A stretch of DNA of 64,000 bases, taken from assembly GCA_004377185.1 (NCBI GenBank), contig SOIM01000037.1, positions 1 to 64,000 on the forward strand, read 5' to 3'. Made by a program: the position numbers and the translations under genes. Positions 49,830 through 59,593 of this stretch are shown piece by piece. Position 1 is the first letter of the stretch. Each line of letters begins with the position of its first letter. The stretch is from Methanomassiliicoccales archaeon. GTDB lineage: Archaea; Thermoplasmatota; Thermoplasmata; RBG-16-68-12; SOIM01. Below the pieces are notes generated by a model. That model had not been told where the DNA came from. It saw nothing but the letters and a program-made list of their open reading frames with translations, and did no database searches.

Positions 49830-50541
49830 GTGACGACCTCTTCTTGCCTACTACCTGGAAGGCGTTCGAGAAATTCCAGAAGAAGGGTGAAGTCTTGACC
49901 AACTGGGACCCTATCTTGTACATCAACTTTCCAGGATTCCTTGGCGGTTTGAACTCGAAATCGATCGGATATTTGGAAAGGAGTCTCCTTAACATACTAT
50001 ATGATAATGGATAGACATTGTAGACTTTCCCCCTCCCGGTTCGTCTCACCTCCTTCTCGGCCTTGTCTCTGGGAAGATAGGAAAGGAAGAGCAGACCGAA
50101 GTGACCCTCCATTGGCCAGAATTTATTGTTCGTAGTGAGATAGAAGACGCCCCCATCATTCAAGGAGAGCACGATCCTCTGAAGGAGCCCATCCTGGTCT
50201 TCCACATGTTCCAGAACATCGCTGCAGAGAACTATGTCGTACTGCTCTTCTCCATCAAGATCGAAGAGGGATTTCACTTCAAAGGTCGCATTCACGATGC
50301 CCTCTCGTTCGGCCCTAGCCTTGCATCTGGTGATGTAAGATTCATTTAGGTCTATGCCCTTGATTCTCTTCACCCTCGCGGCCGCTGGAAGTGAGAGAGC
50401 TCCAAGCCCGCAGCCCATATCCAGGACACTGCATTCCTCCAGCGGTTTCGTCAGCTGTGGATAGAGAAGGGACAGAATGTCATCGATGTGTTCCTCCCTG
50501 TACCGCATTCGTTCGTAGCACTTCTCTTCCAATCTGGACAA
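49819..50541 (-). CDS. Class I SAM-dependent methyltransferase
   Basis: VLDMGCGLGALSLPAAARVKRIKGIDLNESYI, DIVLCSDVLEHVEDQDGLL. Confidence 0.9.
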   Translation of the reverse strand: MSRLEEKCYERMRYREEHIDDILSLLYPQLTKPLEECSVLDMGCGLGALSLPAAARVKRIKGIDLNESYITRCKARAEREGIVNATFEVKSLFDLDGEEQYDIVLCSDVLEHVEDQDGLLQRIVLSLNDGGVFYLTTNNKFWPMEGHFGLLFLSYLPRDKAEKEVRRTGRGKVYNVYPLSYSMLRRLLSKYPIDFEFKPPRNPGKLMYKIGSQLVKTSPFFWNFSNAFQVVGKKRSSLES

Positions 50542-50648
50542 GAATCAAACCTCTACGGAATTGGCATTACGGTATATTTACTCTTAATATTAATGTCGCT
50601 GAGGCGAATTTATATTAGAACCTTCTCTGTTCTAGGCTTGGTGCTCCT

Positions 50649-50828
50649 TTGAAGAGGTCTTTGATGGAAATCATCTGCTGTCCTGTCTGTAAGGCTGATC
50701 TGGAGTTGAAGGTGGACAAAGAAGAAGGGGAGGAGATCATAGAAGGGTCGCTCACATGCGTGAAATGCAGACATCCATACCCAATAGAGGACGGGATACC
50801 GAACCTTCTGCCGCCAGAGACTAAATGA
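50649..50828 (+). CDS. Trm112-like zinc protein
   Basis: Hand translation (TTG start) MKRSLMEIICCPVCKADLELKVDKEEGEEIIEGSLTCVKCRHPYPIEDGIPNLLPPETK*; not in the supplied ORF track. Confidence 0.85.
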   Translation: MKRSLMEIICCPVCKADLELKVDKEEGEEIIEGSLTCVKCRHPYPIEDGIPNLLPPETK

Positions 50829-51321
50829 ACTCTTCTTGGGCCTTTACGACTTCTCTGCTTGTTCTTGCCTTTGCGTATTCCTCCAAGGGTTCTCTGTTGA
50901 GCTTGAGAAACTGTTCCCCCCATGAGAATTTGCCCAGGACAGTTTCTGCTTGATTGACCTCCCCCAGGATGTACAGAGCTGCTGCCAGTGCCTCAACGCT
51001 GGAGAGCTTGAAAGGTTTCCCGTAGTTCACCGGGTTTGCTGCAAGGAGATAGGGTAGAGCCCTTTCGTGGATTCCGGGTATTTTTGGGAACACTGCTGCC
51101 TTCCAAGAGACGTCAAGAACGACAATTCCCCTCCTCTCTGCCCTTGGTTTGTCTTCGACAGATAGGGCCTTCTCCCCCTCCGGTGTGAGCAGTATCGAAC
51201 CCAATGGGATGATCCTTGTTGAGTGCAGAAGTCTTAGCAGTCCAAATCTAGCCAGCTTCCTGGAAGTGCATTTCTTGGGGTCGCATTGCTTTGCGTCATA
51301 GGCGAAGAGGTTCACTGTCAC
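50821..51321 (-). CDS. tsr3: Tsr3-like (DUF367) rRNA aminocarboxypropyltransferase
   Basis: DAKQCDPKKCTSRKLARFGL, VLDVSWKAAVFPKIPGIHERALPYLLAANPVNYGKPFKLSSVEALAAALYILG; likely GTG start near VTVNLFAYDAKQ. Confidence 0.88.
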   Translation of the reverse strand: MTVNLFAYDAKQCDPKKCTSRKLARFGLLRLLHSTRIIPLGSILLTPEGEKALSVEDKPRAERRGIVVLDVSWKAAVFPKIPGIHERALPYLLAANPVNYGKPFKLSSVEALAAALYILGEVNQAETVLGKFSWGEQFLKLNREPLEEYAKARTSREVVKAQEEFI

Positions 51322-51385
51322 GTCAACCGAATTGTGATTGAGGTTTAAAGGATTCGGGATAATAACAAATAATAGCCTTGACAGA

Positions 51386-51553
51386 ATGGTCGGAGGCACT
51401 CTTGCGGGAGCAAATTACCAGACGGCTGAGACCTTCGACCCAGCAAACACTCCTTGGTTGCTCATAAGAATAGGCGATACCGACATCACGCAAAGCGGAG
51501 AAGGCTATTGGATTCACCTCTCCGATCCCTTCGATTGGGTCGTGACGAACTAG
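51386..51553 (+). pseudogene. C-terminal remnant of a secreted-protein repeat module
   Basis: FDPANTPWLLIRIGDTDITQSGEGYWIHLSDPFDWVVTN resembles the 'GYWVHV' ends of archaeal surface proteins, with no N-terminal part. Confidence 0.4.
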
Positions 51554-51689
51554 CCTCTCACCCTTCCACGATTTGAAGACCAAACCACAAAATGTATATT
51601 GCCCAGTATTCTCTAAAGATAGCTAACACCAGCGAAGAAAAGAGAATGTATAAATATTGGTTAAATGATGACCAAAGACAACTCCTAAG

Positions 51690-54600
51690 GTGTTATGTAT
51701 GAAAGATGAGAATAGTTTAGAGAGAAACAAAGTGGGCAAGGAACGCAGGAGGATGGGGCTTAAGAGGATTCTAGCAATCGCGGTTCTATTGACACTCCTA
51801 GCGGGTATTCCTGCTGTTTCTTTTACGGGAATAGCCTACTCGGATGTTAGAGTGGAGACCAAGATGATTGTGACAGAGGAAAGCGTTGATGTCCCCGAAG
51901 ACGTCATGGCCAAGTCAGCTCGACTTCTGGGTTTGGATCCGGTCACAAATAGGTTCCAATTCCCAGAGCAGCAAGGTAAGGAAGTGACCACCACAACTAT
52001 CGGGAGACTGCAAGCTACCACATTACCATATGCTGGTCAGAAGGCGACCGGCGACGGTGGGGTTAACCCTTCTCCGCAAGGTAACCCAAACCCTGAACCG
52101 ACGGACGCACCCTTCCAGGACCCTGACATTCTGGTCTACAATGATGCTGTGAACAGTCAGAAGAATACTAGCATTACTTCACTCTCGAACGGTGAATTGT
52201 ATATAGCATACGATCACGACCCAGGCGTGGGTCTTAGAGATGTATATGTAGCAAAATCAATTGATGGTGGCCTCACCTGGATGCAGAGGGATATTGCAAC
52301 CGACTTTGCTGAGGACGAATCCTGTCCTACCATAGCATCGACATACGTTCCTAGCGCCTCCTCAGAGATGATGACCGTTTGGTACAATGGAGACCAGCTC
52401 GAATTTGCGTGGTCGACTGACGGCGATACGTGGACTATTGAGAGTGGAGGCACTTGGTGGGCCGATGTCAACTGTCCATACGTAGACATGGAGGGTGATT
52501 TCTGGGTCATCGTCGCGGAGTACTATAACTCTGGCGGCCCTACTATAGACACATGGCTAGTTGGCTGGACATCGGACGGAGGAGCCAATTGGATTTTCAG
52601 ATACTTTGGTAATATGTGGGCTGACGCATGGGTGTACCGACCTCGCGTGGCGATACAGGACGATGATGAAGTTGTTGTTGCGCTTGATATCCAGGATCAA
52701 AGTGATCCGATTCCTGCAAACTGGGTTTTTAACACCATGGTAGTACACGGATTTCTGGATGATACAGGTGTGAGCGTCGGGACCTTCATCTATTGGCCAG
52801 GGAGAGAATCGTATAGACCGACCAATCCAGCCATAGAGGCGAATAATCGGGATGTGATATGGATAACGGAAGTATACAATCCTGCTGCGCGTAACACTGC
52901 CTATCTCTACTGCGCTAATGCCACCAATGTGTGGGATATCATTAACGCCTCCTGGTGGGCATGTGGAGGCACAGGATTTCTTGCCTACGACCCCCTTGAC
53001 ATACTTGACCAGAAATATCCGATGTTCCACAGAGAAGGGGACAGTGTTTACGCTGTTTGGCTGAACGGAACGGACATAAACTACTATTACTCACCAAATG
53101 GTGGAGGCAATCTTGAAGGGGATCCCGCAGGGGGACCATATAAGGTAAATCAACCAGGAGTTGGCACTGCTTTGGACGCCTGGCATTCTCCGGATGTCGT
53201 TTTCGCCAATGGCAAGCCTGGGGTGGCTTGGCATGATGCCCGGGGTGGCGACTCGATCTACTTCAATACGTGGGTAGGTGTCGTACAGTATAGTTTGGAC
53301 ACCAATCCATATCATCCGTTTCTCGGAACCCGCGAAGTGGGAGAACCCCTCTTCACATATGGTCTGCACATCTATCTGTGGGTCGATGGGTCTTCCCATA
53401 GTATCCAAGCTGTCGACCAGTATGACGACGGACAGACGCGCTACAACTTCAGTCACTGGGAGTTCGATGATAGCGTTAACAATCCTGAGACATATGTGGT
53501 TGGTGGAGCCGTTACCTGGAACACAGCGAACTATAGCTGGGAATTCATGCTGACCATGATCGGTGGCGGGGGTAACACCATTCCGCCCCCTGGATGGCAA
53601 GCCAGAGGCGCCAACGTAACCATAGAATGTCTCCCACCGCCGCCACCCGGCCCGGGCTCAAGCTGGAGCTTCCAAGGATGGACTGGAATAGGCGATGGAA
53701 GCTACACAGGGACCAACAATCCTTGGTATGTGATCATGAATGAACCGATCATACAGATGTGCACGTGGATAAAATCACACGAAGTCAACATCTACACTAT
53801 TCCATCCGGTCTGCAGTTCTCAGTGACCGGTGGAGTGTACGTAGGAAACCCCAAAACCGAAGCCGACAACCCGTTCACATTCGTTGATTCCGAAGTGTAT
53901 AGGCTGGATACACCTTCACCGCAATCGGTGTTGCCGGATGAACGCCTCGTGTGGTGGAATTGGTCAGACCTCGGACCGAAGATGCACAACGTGGCTGTGA
54001 CAGAACCTACGAACTTCACTGCTACCTTCAAGTACGAATACTCGATTACACTGATTACCAACCCGGGAGGCTTGGACGTCATAGTGAACTCGCTGCCCCA
54101 TAACACCCCGTATTCCTGGTGGTGTCCCGATGGCACCTTCGTCTTCCTCGACGTACCCGAGCCCCAAGACTTTGGGGTCCCGGGTGAGCGTTACGTGTGG
54201 GCCAATTGGAGCGATGGTCTAGCGAAGGACCATCAATACACCTGCAACGGACCAGAAGTGGTCACCGCAAACTTCACCAAGCAGTTCGAGATTACGATAA
54301 CTACAGACCCACTTCTACCTATGCCTGCGGCTTTGATTATTGATGGAAGCCCCCAGACTCCACCTCACATGGTTTGGTGGGACGAGGGCTCAATCCACAC
54401 CTTGGAGGCGCCTCAGAGCGTATCAATCAGTGTAGGCGAACAGCTGAACTTCTCATACTGGGACGACTTGGGTGCCAGGATTCATAATTACACACCTACT
54501 CAGCCTGAGACAGTGACCGCGTACTACGAGGAGCAGTGGTTGATATCTCTTCGAGCGAGCCATGCGAACCTCCAAATCAGGCTGGACGGTTCTACAGTCG

Positions 54601-56270
54601 CTTTGGACTATGACTACTGGTGTGATAAGGGTACAAGTCACTTCCTGGAAGCCGACCCCCTACAGTTCTTGGGCAGTCACACGCAATATGTGTATTTGAG
54701 TTGGGATGACGGTGGAAATCAGAACCACTGGTTCACTTGTACTGAAGCAAAAGCCATCACAGTCATGTACAGAGAAGAGTTCAGGGTATACATCAACTCT
54801 ACTGTAACAGGCAGTGCGACTATTCTGCCAGAGGTTTCAGTGGGTGTGGGAGTACCCAACCCGACTCCAATAATGGTTTGGTGGCCATCAAACACATCAA
54901 TGTCACTGGACACAGAAGAATTCCAGCCAGGCACCGATCCCGCGACCGGAACGAGAATCAAGTTTGTCGATTGGGGGGACGGTTTCGGCTTGAGGACGAG
55001 AGATGTGAATATCATCTCAGCTCCGACGGAATTTGTGGTCAACTTCAAGACCCAGCACAAATTGTCGTTCGTCTATTCGCACGGAACTCCCCAAATGATC
55101 CCGACCGGAGAAGCGGTCACAGATGGATGGTACTATGACGAGGGAACGGTTGTAACGATCTCCATTGACGATGTGGTTCCCGATACTGCTGACCATAGGT
55201 ACAGATTCTACGGATGGACAGGGAATGGGTATACTGGTTCGGACAACCCGACCCAGATCACTATGGACGCACCGATCACACAGACAGTAGCCTATCGGAG
55301 CCAGTATCTGCTGACACTTGACTCAGTTTATGGAACGCTGGTCGCTTCTGGATATAACGAAACACACGCCACAGTACCCAATGCCTATTGGTATGTCGAG
55401 GGTGACCTGGCAGTATTCGAGGTCGAGCGCTTAGTCCAGATAGCCGTTGACGAGAAGGCGGAGTTCAAGATTTGGACAGGCGTCACTCCCGGAACCAGTA
55501 ATGCAACCAGCGCAACGATGAGCGAGGCTAAGGTGGTCACAGCTAACTGGGATCTCTACTACCTGGTCACGGTTGTTAGCCTGCACGGCACTGTGCAAGC
55601 TCCCGCATGGGTCATACATGACGGGTCACTGTCCATAACCATCGAGGCCATGGTCTACGATGGTGACGATACCAGATACGTCTTCAAAGATTGGTCGAGC
55701 CTAAATGCCAGTAAAGGAGGCTACAGTGGCGATGAAAGAGAACATACACTGACGCTTGTGACCGGACCTATCATGGAGACGGCCAGTTGGATTACTGAGT
55801 ACAGGGTTTCATTTACGCACTACGTGAACAACGACCAGGCAACAGCCCCGACTGGTGCCAACCCGAAGGGCGACGGCTGGTTTGAGGATGGAACCCTGTT
55901 CCATGAGATCGAAGTGGCCGGGAGCACCACCGAGGGCGATTGGATCTACACATTCGACAAGTTCACAGGACCGGGAGTAGACGATACCAACAACAAGACG
56001 ATGATTGACATTAACGAACCCATGCCTCTGGACGTCTACTGGTTAAAGGAGAAGAAGGAAGAAGCGAACATATTTGCCGAGCTGTGGTGGCTCTGGGTGG
56101 TAATAATTATCGTCATCGTGGTGGTTGTTGTGGCTGCTCTCATGATGAGAAAGAAGCCCGCGGCACCCGCTGAGGAAGTTCCACCCCCGGTTGAGGAAGA
56201 GGTTCCGGCAGAAGAATCTACGGAAGCACCAGAGGAAGCGCCTTCCGAAGCGCCCCCTCCACCGGCCTGA
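51690..56270 (+). CDS. Large secreted, membrane-anchored repeat protein: BNR-like N-terminal region plus tandem InlB/beta-sandwich-type repeats
   Basis: Signal peptide RILAIAVLLTLLAGIPAVSFTGIAYS; SIDGGLTW; ~8-9 degenerate repeats (W..WDDG...TEP..VTA.F..QY.ITI); C-terminal TM then Pro/Glu-rich tail. Confidence 0.88.
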   Translation: MLCMKDENSLERNKVGKERRRMGLKRILAIAVLLTLLAGIPAVSFTGIAYSDVRVETKMIVTEESVDVPEDVMAKSARLLGLDPVTNRFQFPEQQGKEVTTTTIGRLQATTLPYAGQKATGDGGVNPSPQGNPNPEPTDAPFQDPDILVYNDAVNSQKNTSITSLSNGELYIAYDHDPGVGLRDVYVAKSIDGGLTWMQRDIATDFAEDESCPTIASTYVPSASSEMMTVWYNGDQLEFAWSTDGDTWTIESGGTWWADVNCPYVDMEGDFWVIVAEYYNSGGPTIDTWLVGWTSDGGANWIFRYFGNMWADAWVYRPRVAIQDDDEVVVALDIQDQSDPIPANWVFNTMVVHGFLDDTGVSVGTFIYWPGRESYRPTNPAIEANNRDVIWITEVYNPAARNTAYLYCANATNVWDIINASWWACGGTGFLAYDPLDILDQKYPMFHREGDSVYAVWLNGTDINYYYSPNGGGNLEGDPAGGPYKVNQPGVGTALDAWHSPDVVFANGKPGVAWHDARGGDSIYFNTWVGVVQYSLDTNPYHPFLGTREVGEPLFTYGLHIYLWVDGSSHSIQAVDQYDDGQTRYNFSHWEFDDSVNNPETYVVGGAVTWNTANYSWEFMLTMIGGGGNTIPPPGWQARGANVTIECLPPPPPGPGSSWSFQGWTGIGDGSYTGTNNPWYVIMNEPIIQMCTWIKSHEVNIYTIPSGLQFSVTGGVYVGNPKTEADNPFTFVDSEVYRLDTPSPQSVLPDERLVWWNWSDLGPKMHNVAVTEPTNFTATFKYEYSITLITNPGGLDVIVNSLPHNTPYSWWCPDGTFVFLDVPEPQDFGVPGERYVWANWSDGLAKDHQYTCNGPEVVTANFTKQFEITITTDPLLPMPAALIIDGSPQTPPHMVWWDEGSIHTLEAPQSVSISVGEQLNFSYWDDLGARIHNYTPTQPETVTAYYEEQWLISLRASHANLQIRLDGSTVALDYDYWCDKGTSHFLEADPLQFLGSHTQYVYLSWDDGGNQNHWFTCTEAKAITVMYREEFRVYINSTVTGSATILPEVSVGVGVPNPTPIMVWWPSNTSMSLDTEEFQPGTDPATGTRIKFVDWGDGFGLRTRDVNIISAPTEFVVNFKTQHKLSFVYSHGTPQMIPTGEAVTDGWYYDEGTVVTISIDDVVPDTADHRYRFYGWTGNGYTGSDNPTQITMDAPITQTVAYRSQYLLTLDSVYGTLVASGYNETHATVPNAYWYVEGDLAVFEVERLVQIAVDEKAEFKIWTGVTPGTSNATSATMSEAKVVTANWDLYYLVTVVSLHGTVQAPAWVIHDGSLSITIEAMVYDGDDTRYVFKDWSSLNASKGGYSGDEREHTLTLVTGPIMETASWITEYRVSFTHYVNNDQATAPTGANPKGDGWFEDGTLFHEIEVAGSTTEGDWIYTFDKFTGPGVDDTNNKTMIDINEPMPLDVYWLKEKKEEANIFAELWWLWVVIIIVIVVVVVAALMMRKKPAAPAEEVPPPVEEEVPAEESTEAPEEAPSEAPPPPA

Positions 56271-56369
56271 TACCGTTCTACAGCTGAATCAACGTTGGAA
56301 TACCTAAGCAGCGTAAGCTCTCCCACCAACCACCGCAACACATATTTCCAACCAACACAATCCCTGTGC

Positions 56370-56430
56370 TGCCACTGTGATGACAGATACGACTCTGAAC
56401 TGTGATGAGTGATGGGCGAACTGAGTGGCA
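56370..56430 (+). ncRNA. C/D box sRNA (2'-O-methylation guide)
   Basis: Stem TGCCAC/GTGGCA; C box GTGATGA (56377-56383), D' CTGA (56395-56398), C' GTGATGA (56402-56408), D CTGA (56421-56424); guides CAGATACGACT and GTGATGGGCGAA. Confidence 0.88.
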
Positions 56431-56485
56431 TCATTTCACCCAATCAACATTTTTATACTAGGATGCCGATACAGCCTCAGAAGGG

Positions 56486-56980
56486 ATGGGTGATACATTG
56501 GTCAGTGGACTAGACATCATAGGACATAATCGACCTCTTCAACGGCATTGGATGAGACGAACGGCAGCTTTTTTCGTGGACGCGGTTCTGGTGTTGTTTC
56601 CATTGTGGATTGCTTTGGAAGTACTGCGGATAGGATCCATCCACGTCTTTGGAGTGGCCTCCGGACTGCTGTTCTTTCTCTATTCGTCCATATCCGAGGC
56701 CCTATGGGGTCGAACACCGGGCAAGGAAATGATGGGTCTGAAAGTTTACTCGCTCATGGGAAAGATGGACCTGCACAAGGCAATGGTCAGGAGCGCCGCC
56801 AAGTTCTTCTGGTACGTTCTTCCTCCACTCGATGCTGTCCTTGGGCTGGCATCAAGCGGGGATCCAAGGCAGAGACTATCCGACAGGATAAGCAATACCA
56901 CGATCGTGAAAGCCACCATTTCGGCCCCATTGCCAAGGAAATCCCAGGACAGATGGATCAGGGTGGTCAGGAAGTCCTAG
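56486..56980 (+). CDS. RDD-family membrane protein
   Basis: RRTAAFFVDAVLV...ISEALWGRTPGKEMMGLKVYS. Confidence 0.88.
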   Translation: MGDTLVSGLDIIGHNRPLQRHWMRRTAAFFVDAVLVLFPLWIALEVLRIGSIHVFGVASGLLFFLYSSISEALWGRTPGKEMMGLKVYSLMGKMDLHKAMVRSAAKFFWYVLPPLDAVLGLASSGDPRQRLSDRISNTTIVKATISAPLPRKSQDRWIRVVRKS

Positions 56981-57041
56981 AGGTCAGATTTCTCTTCGGA
57001 TCGAGATATCCTTTATATATTCCCAGCCAAATAGCTGCGCC

Positions 57042-57446
57042 GTGGGAAAGATTCTCGTTGGCTATGACGGCTCGGAGGGGGCCAAGAAGGCCATTGACAG
57101 AGCGGTCTCCATGATGAAGGAAGGGGACCAGATGATGGTCGTGTTCGTTCTACCACCCACCAAAATCGAGGAATTCGAGGGATTTGACACGAATCTGACC
57201 GAAGAAAGGGCAAGAGGGCTCTTGGACGAGATTGTGGAATCCCTGGACAGAAAGGGCGTTCCCGTCACTGCTAGCATAAAGGAGGGGGATGTCGCGGACG
57301 AGATCATAAAGCTCGGGGCCGAGCTGGAATGTGATTTGATCGTCGTGGGCTCGTACGGCTTGTCCAAGGTGGGGGCGTTCGCCCTCGGAAACGTCGCGGA
57401 AAAGGTGGCCAAGAAATCCACCAGACCAGTGCTTCTGGTAAGGTGA
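57042..57446 (+). CDS. Universal stress protein UspA family
   Basis: KILVGYDGSEGAKKAIDRAVSM, DLIVVGSYGLSKVGAFALGNVAEKVAKKSTRPVLLVR; GTG start. Confidence 0.96.
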   Translation: MGKILVGYDGSEGAKKAIDRAVSMMKEGDQMMVVFVLPPTKIEEFEGFDTNLTEERARGLLDEIVESLDRKGVPVTASIKEGDVADEIIKLGAELECDLIVVGSYGLSKVGAFALGNVAEKVAKKSTRPVLLVR

Positions 57447-57495
57447 TGACTACCTTAAAATACTACATCCACCTTATTATAGACTCGGTGTAAGA

Positions 57496-57750
57496 ATGCT
57501 TTTTGTGACGATTCTAAAGGCGCTTCCGGGGAAGTATGAAGAGGCAACCAGACTGTGCAGACATCCTAAGATTCCCGAGGGTGTTGAAGTCAAGATGTTT
57601 CTAGGGCTATTTGGAAAACCTGATTCCATCGTGATATTCGAAGCTCCAGATGCGAGCACTGCGGGTGACTTTGCTATGCAGTTCGGACGAGTGGCAGATT
57701 CCTCTACATTGCTGGCCTTGCCGATAGAAGAATTCAAGTGGACCTGGTGA
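57496..57750 (+). CDS. Small ferredoxin-fold-like (GYD/DUF3303-like) protein
   Basis: MLFVTILKALPGKYEEATRL...MFLGLFGKPDSIVIFEAPDASTAGDFAMQFGRVADSSTLLALPIEEF. Confidence 0.6.
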   Translation: MLFVTILKALPGKYEEATRLCRHPKIPEGVEVKMFLGLFGKPDSIVIFEAPDASTAGDFAMQFGRVADSSTLLALPIEEFKWTW

Positions 57751-57768
57751 TCAACCTTCGGAAGATTC

Positions 57769-57960
57769 CTAAGTCTCTTTCTCTTCTTCCTCGATTTTCT
57801 GCGCGGGCTCTTCTTCTGGCGGCGGAGATTCCTCTATTGGCGCTTCTCCCCGTCTTTTCTGCCTTCGGAACATGAGGTACACCAACAGCGCCATCGAGAA
57901 TCCCTCCACGATGACCGCCACTAACAGGGCCCAAATCAGAAGATCTGGTATATCAGACAT
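57769..57960 (-). CDS. Small single-TM protein with acidic C-terminal tail
   Basis: MSDIPDLLIWALLVAVIVEGFSMALLVYLMFRRQKRRG...EEEKET. Confidence 0.5.
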   Translation of the reverse strand: MSDIPDLLIWALLVAVIVEGFSMALLVYLMFRRQKRRGEAPIEESPPPEEEPAQKIEEEEKET

Positions 57961-58197
57961 CTGTTTTCCTCCAGACTAACCCTCTGGTCTTCTGGTTTCC
58001 AACTCCCTTGGCCGCTTCTTCTCCAGCGTGGACTCCACACATTTACCAGGAAAGAAGTCACCAAGCGGAGATAGACTTAACGTTTATTAAATCATCGTTC
58101 GAGCGGTTCTTGTTCGATGTTCAGCAACAACCTCAGGAAAAGAAGTCAAAGTGAATAGAAGAGAACAACATCAAACGTTTTCTGTCAAGATTCAATC

Positions 58198-58217
58198 CAA
58201 AAAAAAGAAAAAGAAAG
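58198..58217 (-). terminator. U-rich transcription terminator for the pilin gene
   Basis: Minus strand reads tttctttttcttttttttgg shortly after the pilin stop codon. Confidence 0.6.
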
Positions 58218-58230
58218 GGGTTGGGTGTCT

Positions 58231-58728
58231 CTAGGCCTGGGTAGTGAAGTCATCTGTGTCCAGTGTTGAACCGTCCTTCCACAGCATCCTGATGTCGTAG
58301 TTCGTATTCTTGGCGAGGCTAGTTATCAACAGCTGGTCCCCACGGTCGACCAGACCGTTTTTCCCATAGTCTCGGTACGTGAGGGTTCCCATATTGTCTC
58401 CATCCGCCAGAGTCATAACAGTCCCGTCTGCGTTGGCACCGAAGGTGTACGTACCTGAGGAGGTGCTCGTTGACAGCACTATCTTCAGGCTCACTGGAGG
58501 CGGGGTCACGCTAAACGCAGCAAACTCCACTGTGGCGGTCGTGTTGCTAGTCGGGGTCGCATAGGCGAATTGACCAGTCGGCGGCACATCACCGGGCGTC
58601 GGGGTAAGCCCGATCACCATTATGTACAACACAGCTGCCAAAACCACGGTGATCGCTACCATCAGAATGGTAGCAATAACCGGAGACACAGCTTTCTCAT
58701 CCTCTCGGATGAAACTTCGTTTCTTCAT
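58231..58728 (-). CDS. Type IV pilin-like protein (archaeal N-terminal domain)
   Basis: REDEKAVSPVIATILMVAITVVLAAVLYIMV class III signal/hydrophobic helix. Confidence 0.92.
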   Translation of the reverse strand: MKKRSFIREDEKAVSPVIATILMVAITVVLAAVLYIMVIGLTPTPGDVPPTGQFAYATPTSNTTATVEFAAFSVTPPPVSLKIVLSTSTSSGTYTFGANADGTVMTLADGDNMGTLTYRDYGKNGLVDRGDQLLITSLAKNTNYDIRMLWKDGSTLDTDDFTTQA

Positions 58729-58860
58729 GTGTTATGTCACTCCTGTAGGTTTCCCTACAATCCATAAACTTAGGTGTGCTCGAATATAAAAGTTTTGGTC
58801 ATAATGTCGTTAGATGACACTCGATTTGCGAATTTCAGGTATCTGGGTGCGAAAACTGTC

Positions 58861-59592
58861 CTATAACGGTGTGATGCCCTCTTTTGAGATCGTATAGGGG
58901 AGTATACCAGTCTTTTCCGGGTGGTTTCTGACCTTTCTTATTAACAGATACCTCTTGAACTCGTCTCCGGTTCTCTGCCGCTCGAGCTCGATTATCACAT
59001 CCACGATCTCTTCCACTCCGCTTTCCGTTCGAGTGTCGTGAACGTCTGTCAGCATCGTCAGGAGGGCCACACTCCTATTGTGCTGGACGTGGGACTTTAT
59101 CGTACGCAGTGCGGACAGAACATTTCGGTCCTGATAGTACTCCAGGAAGAAGTCCATTGAATCGATTACGATCCTGAAGGGGGGTTTGAGTTTGGATATT
59201 TCGTACGTGAGCGAGGTGAGGAAGTTCACCTGTTTTCTCATCTCCTCTTCGCCCATCTCATACCTTCTGATGTCCTTCGTCTTCAGGCCTTCTTGCCTGT
59301 ACCTGCTGATCTCCAGTTCCCTCGCGAGGACCCGGTCATAGTACCGCTCCCCGATGTTCACTATCTGTATGTCTGACTTCCAGCCGAAGTGCTCCATCGT
59401 CGATGTCACGTCCTCGTCTCTCTCGGTTGTGGTGAAATAGACCATGTTCTCCTTGCCCGTCGCTGCACTGGCAAACTGCTTTGCGAAGAGCTCAGATCCC
59501 GACCCTGGTGAGCCTGTAACCAGAATGACCAATCCCTCAGGCAGTTCTTCCATCAGACTCTTGTCCAGAGCTGGTATCCCGATTGATATCAT
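58861..59592 (-). CDS. KaiC/RAD55-like protein with degenerate Walker A
   Basis: SIGIPALDKSLMEELPEGLVILVTGSPGSGSELFAKQF (no GKT); FRIVIDSMDFFLEYY Walker B-like. Confidence 0.85.
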   Translation of the reverse strand: MISIGIPALDKSLMEELPEGLVILVTGSPGSGSELFAKQFASAATGKENMVYFTTTERDEDVTSTMEHFGWKSDIQIVNIGERYYDRVLARELEISRYRQEGLKTKDIRRYEMGEEEMRKQVNFLTSLTYEISKLKPPFRIVIDSMDFFLEYYQDRNVLSALRTIKSHVQHNRSVALLTMLTDVHDTRTESGVEEIVDVIIELERQRTGDEFKRYLLIRKVRNHPEKTGILPYTISKEGITPL

Positions 59593-59593
59593 C

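Noticed and set aside
57442-57495. GTGATGA near 57443 as a second C/D box sRNA
   Set aside because: Matches a C box but no D/D' CTGA or terminal stem follows at suitable spacing; overlaps the UspA stop codon region.
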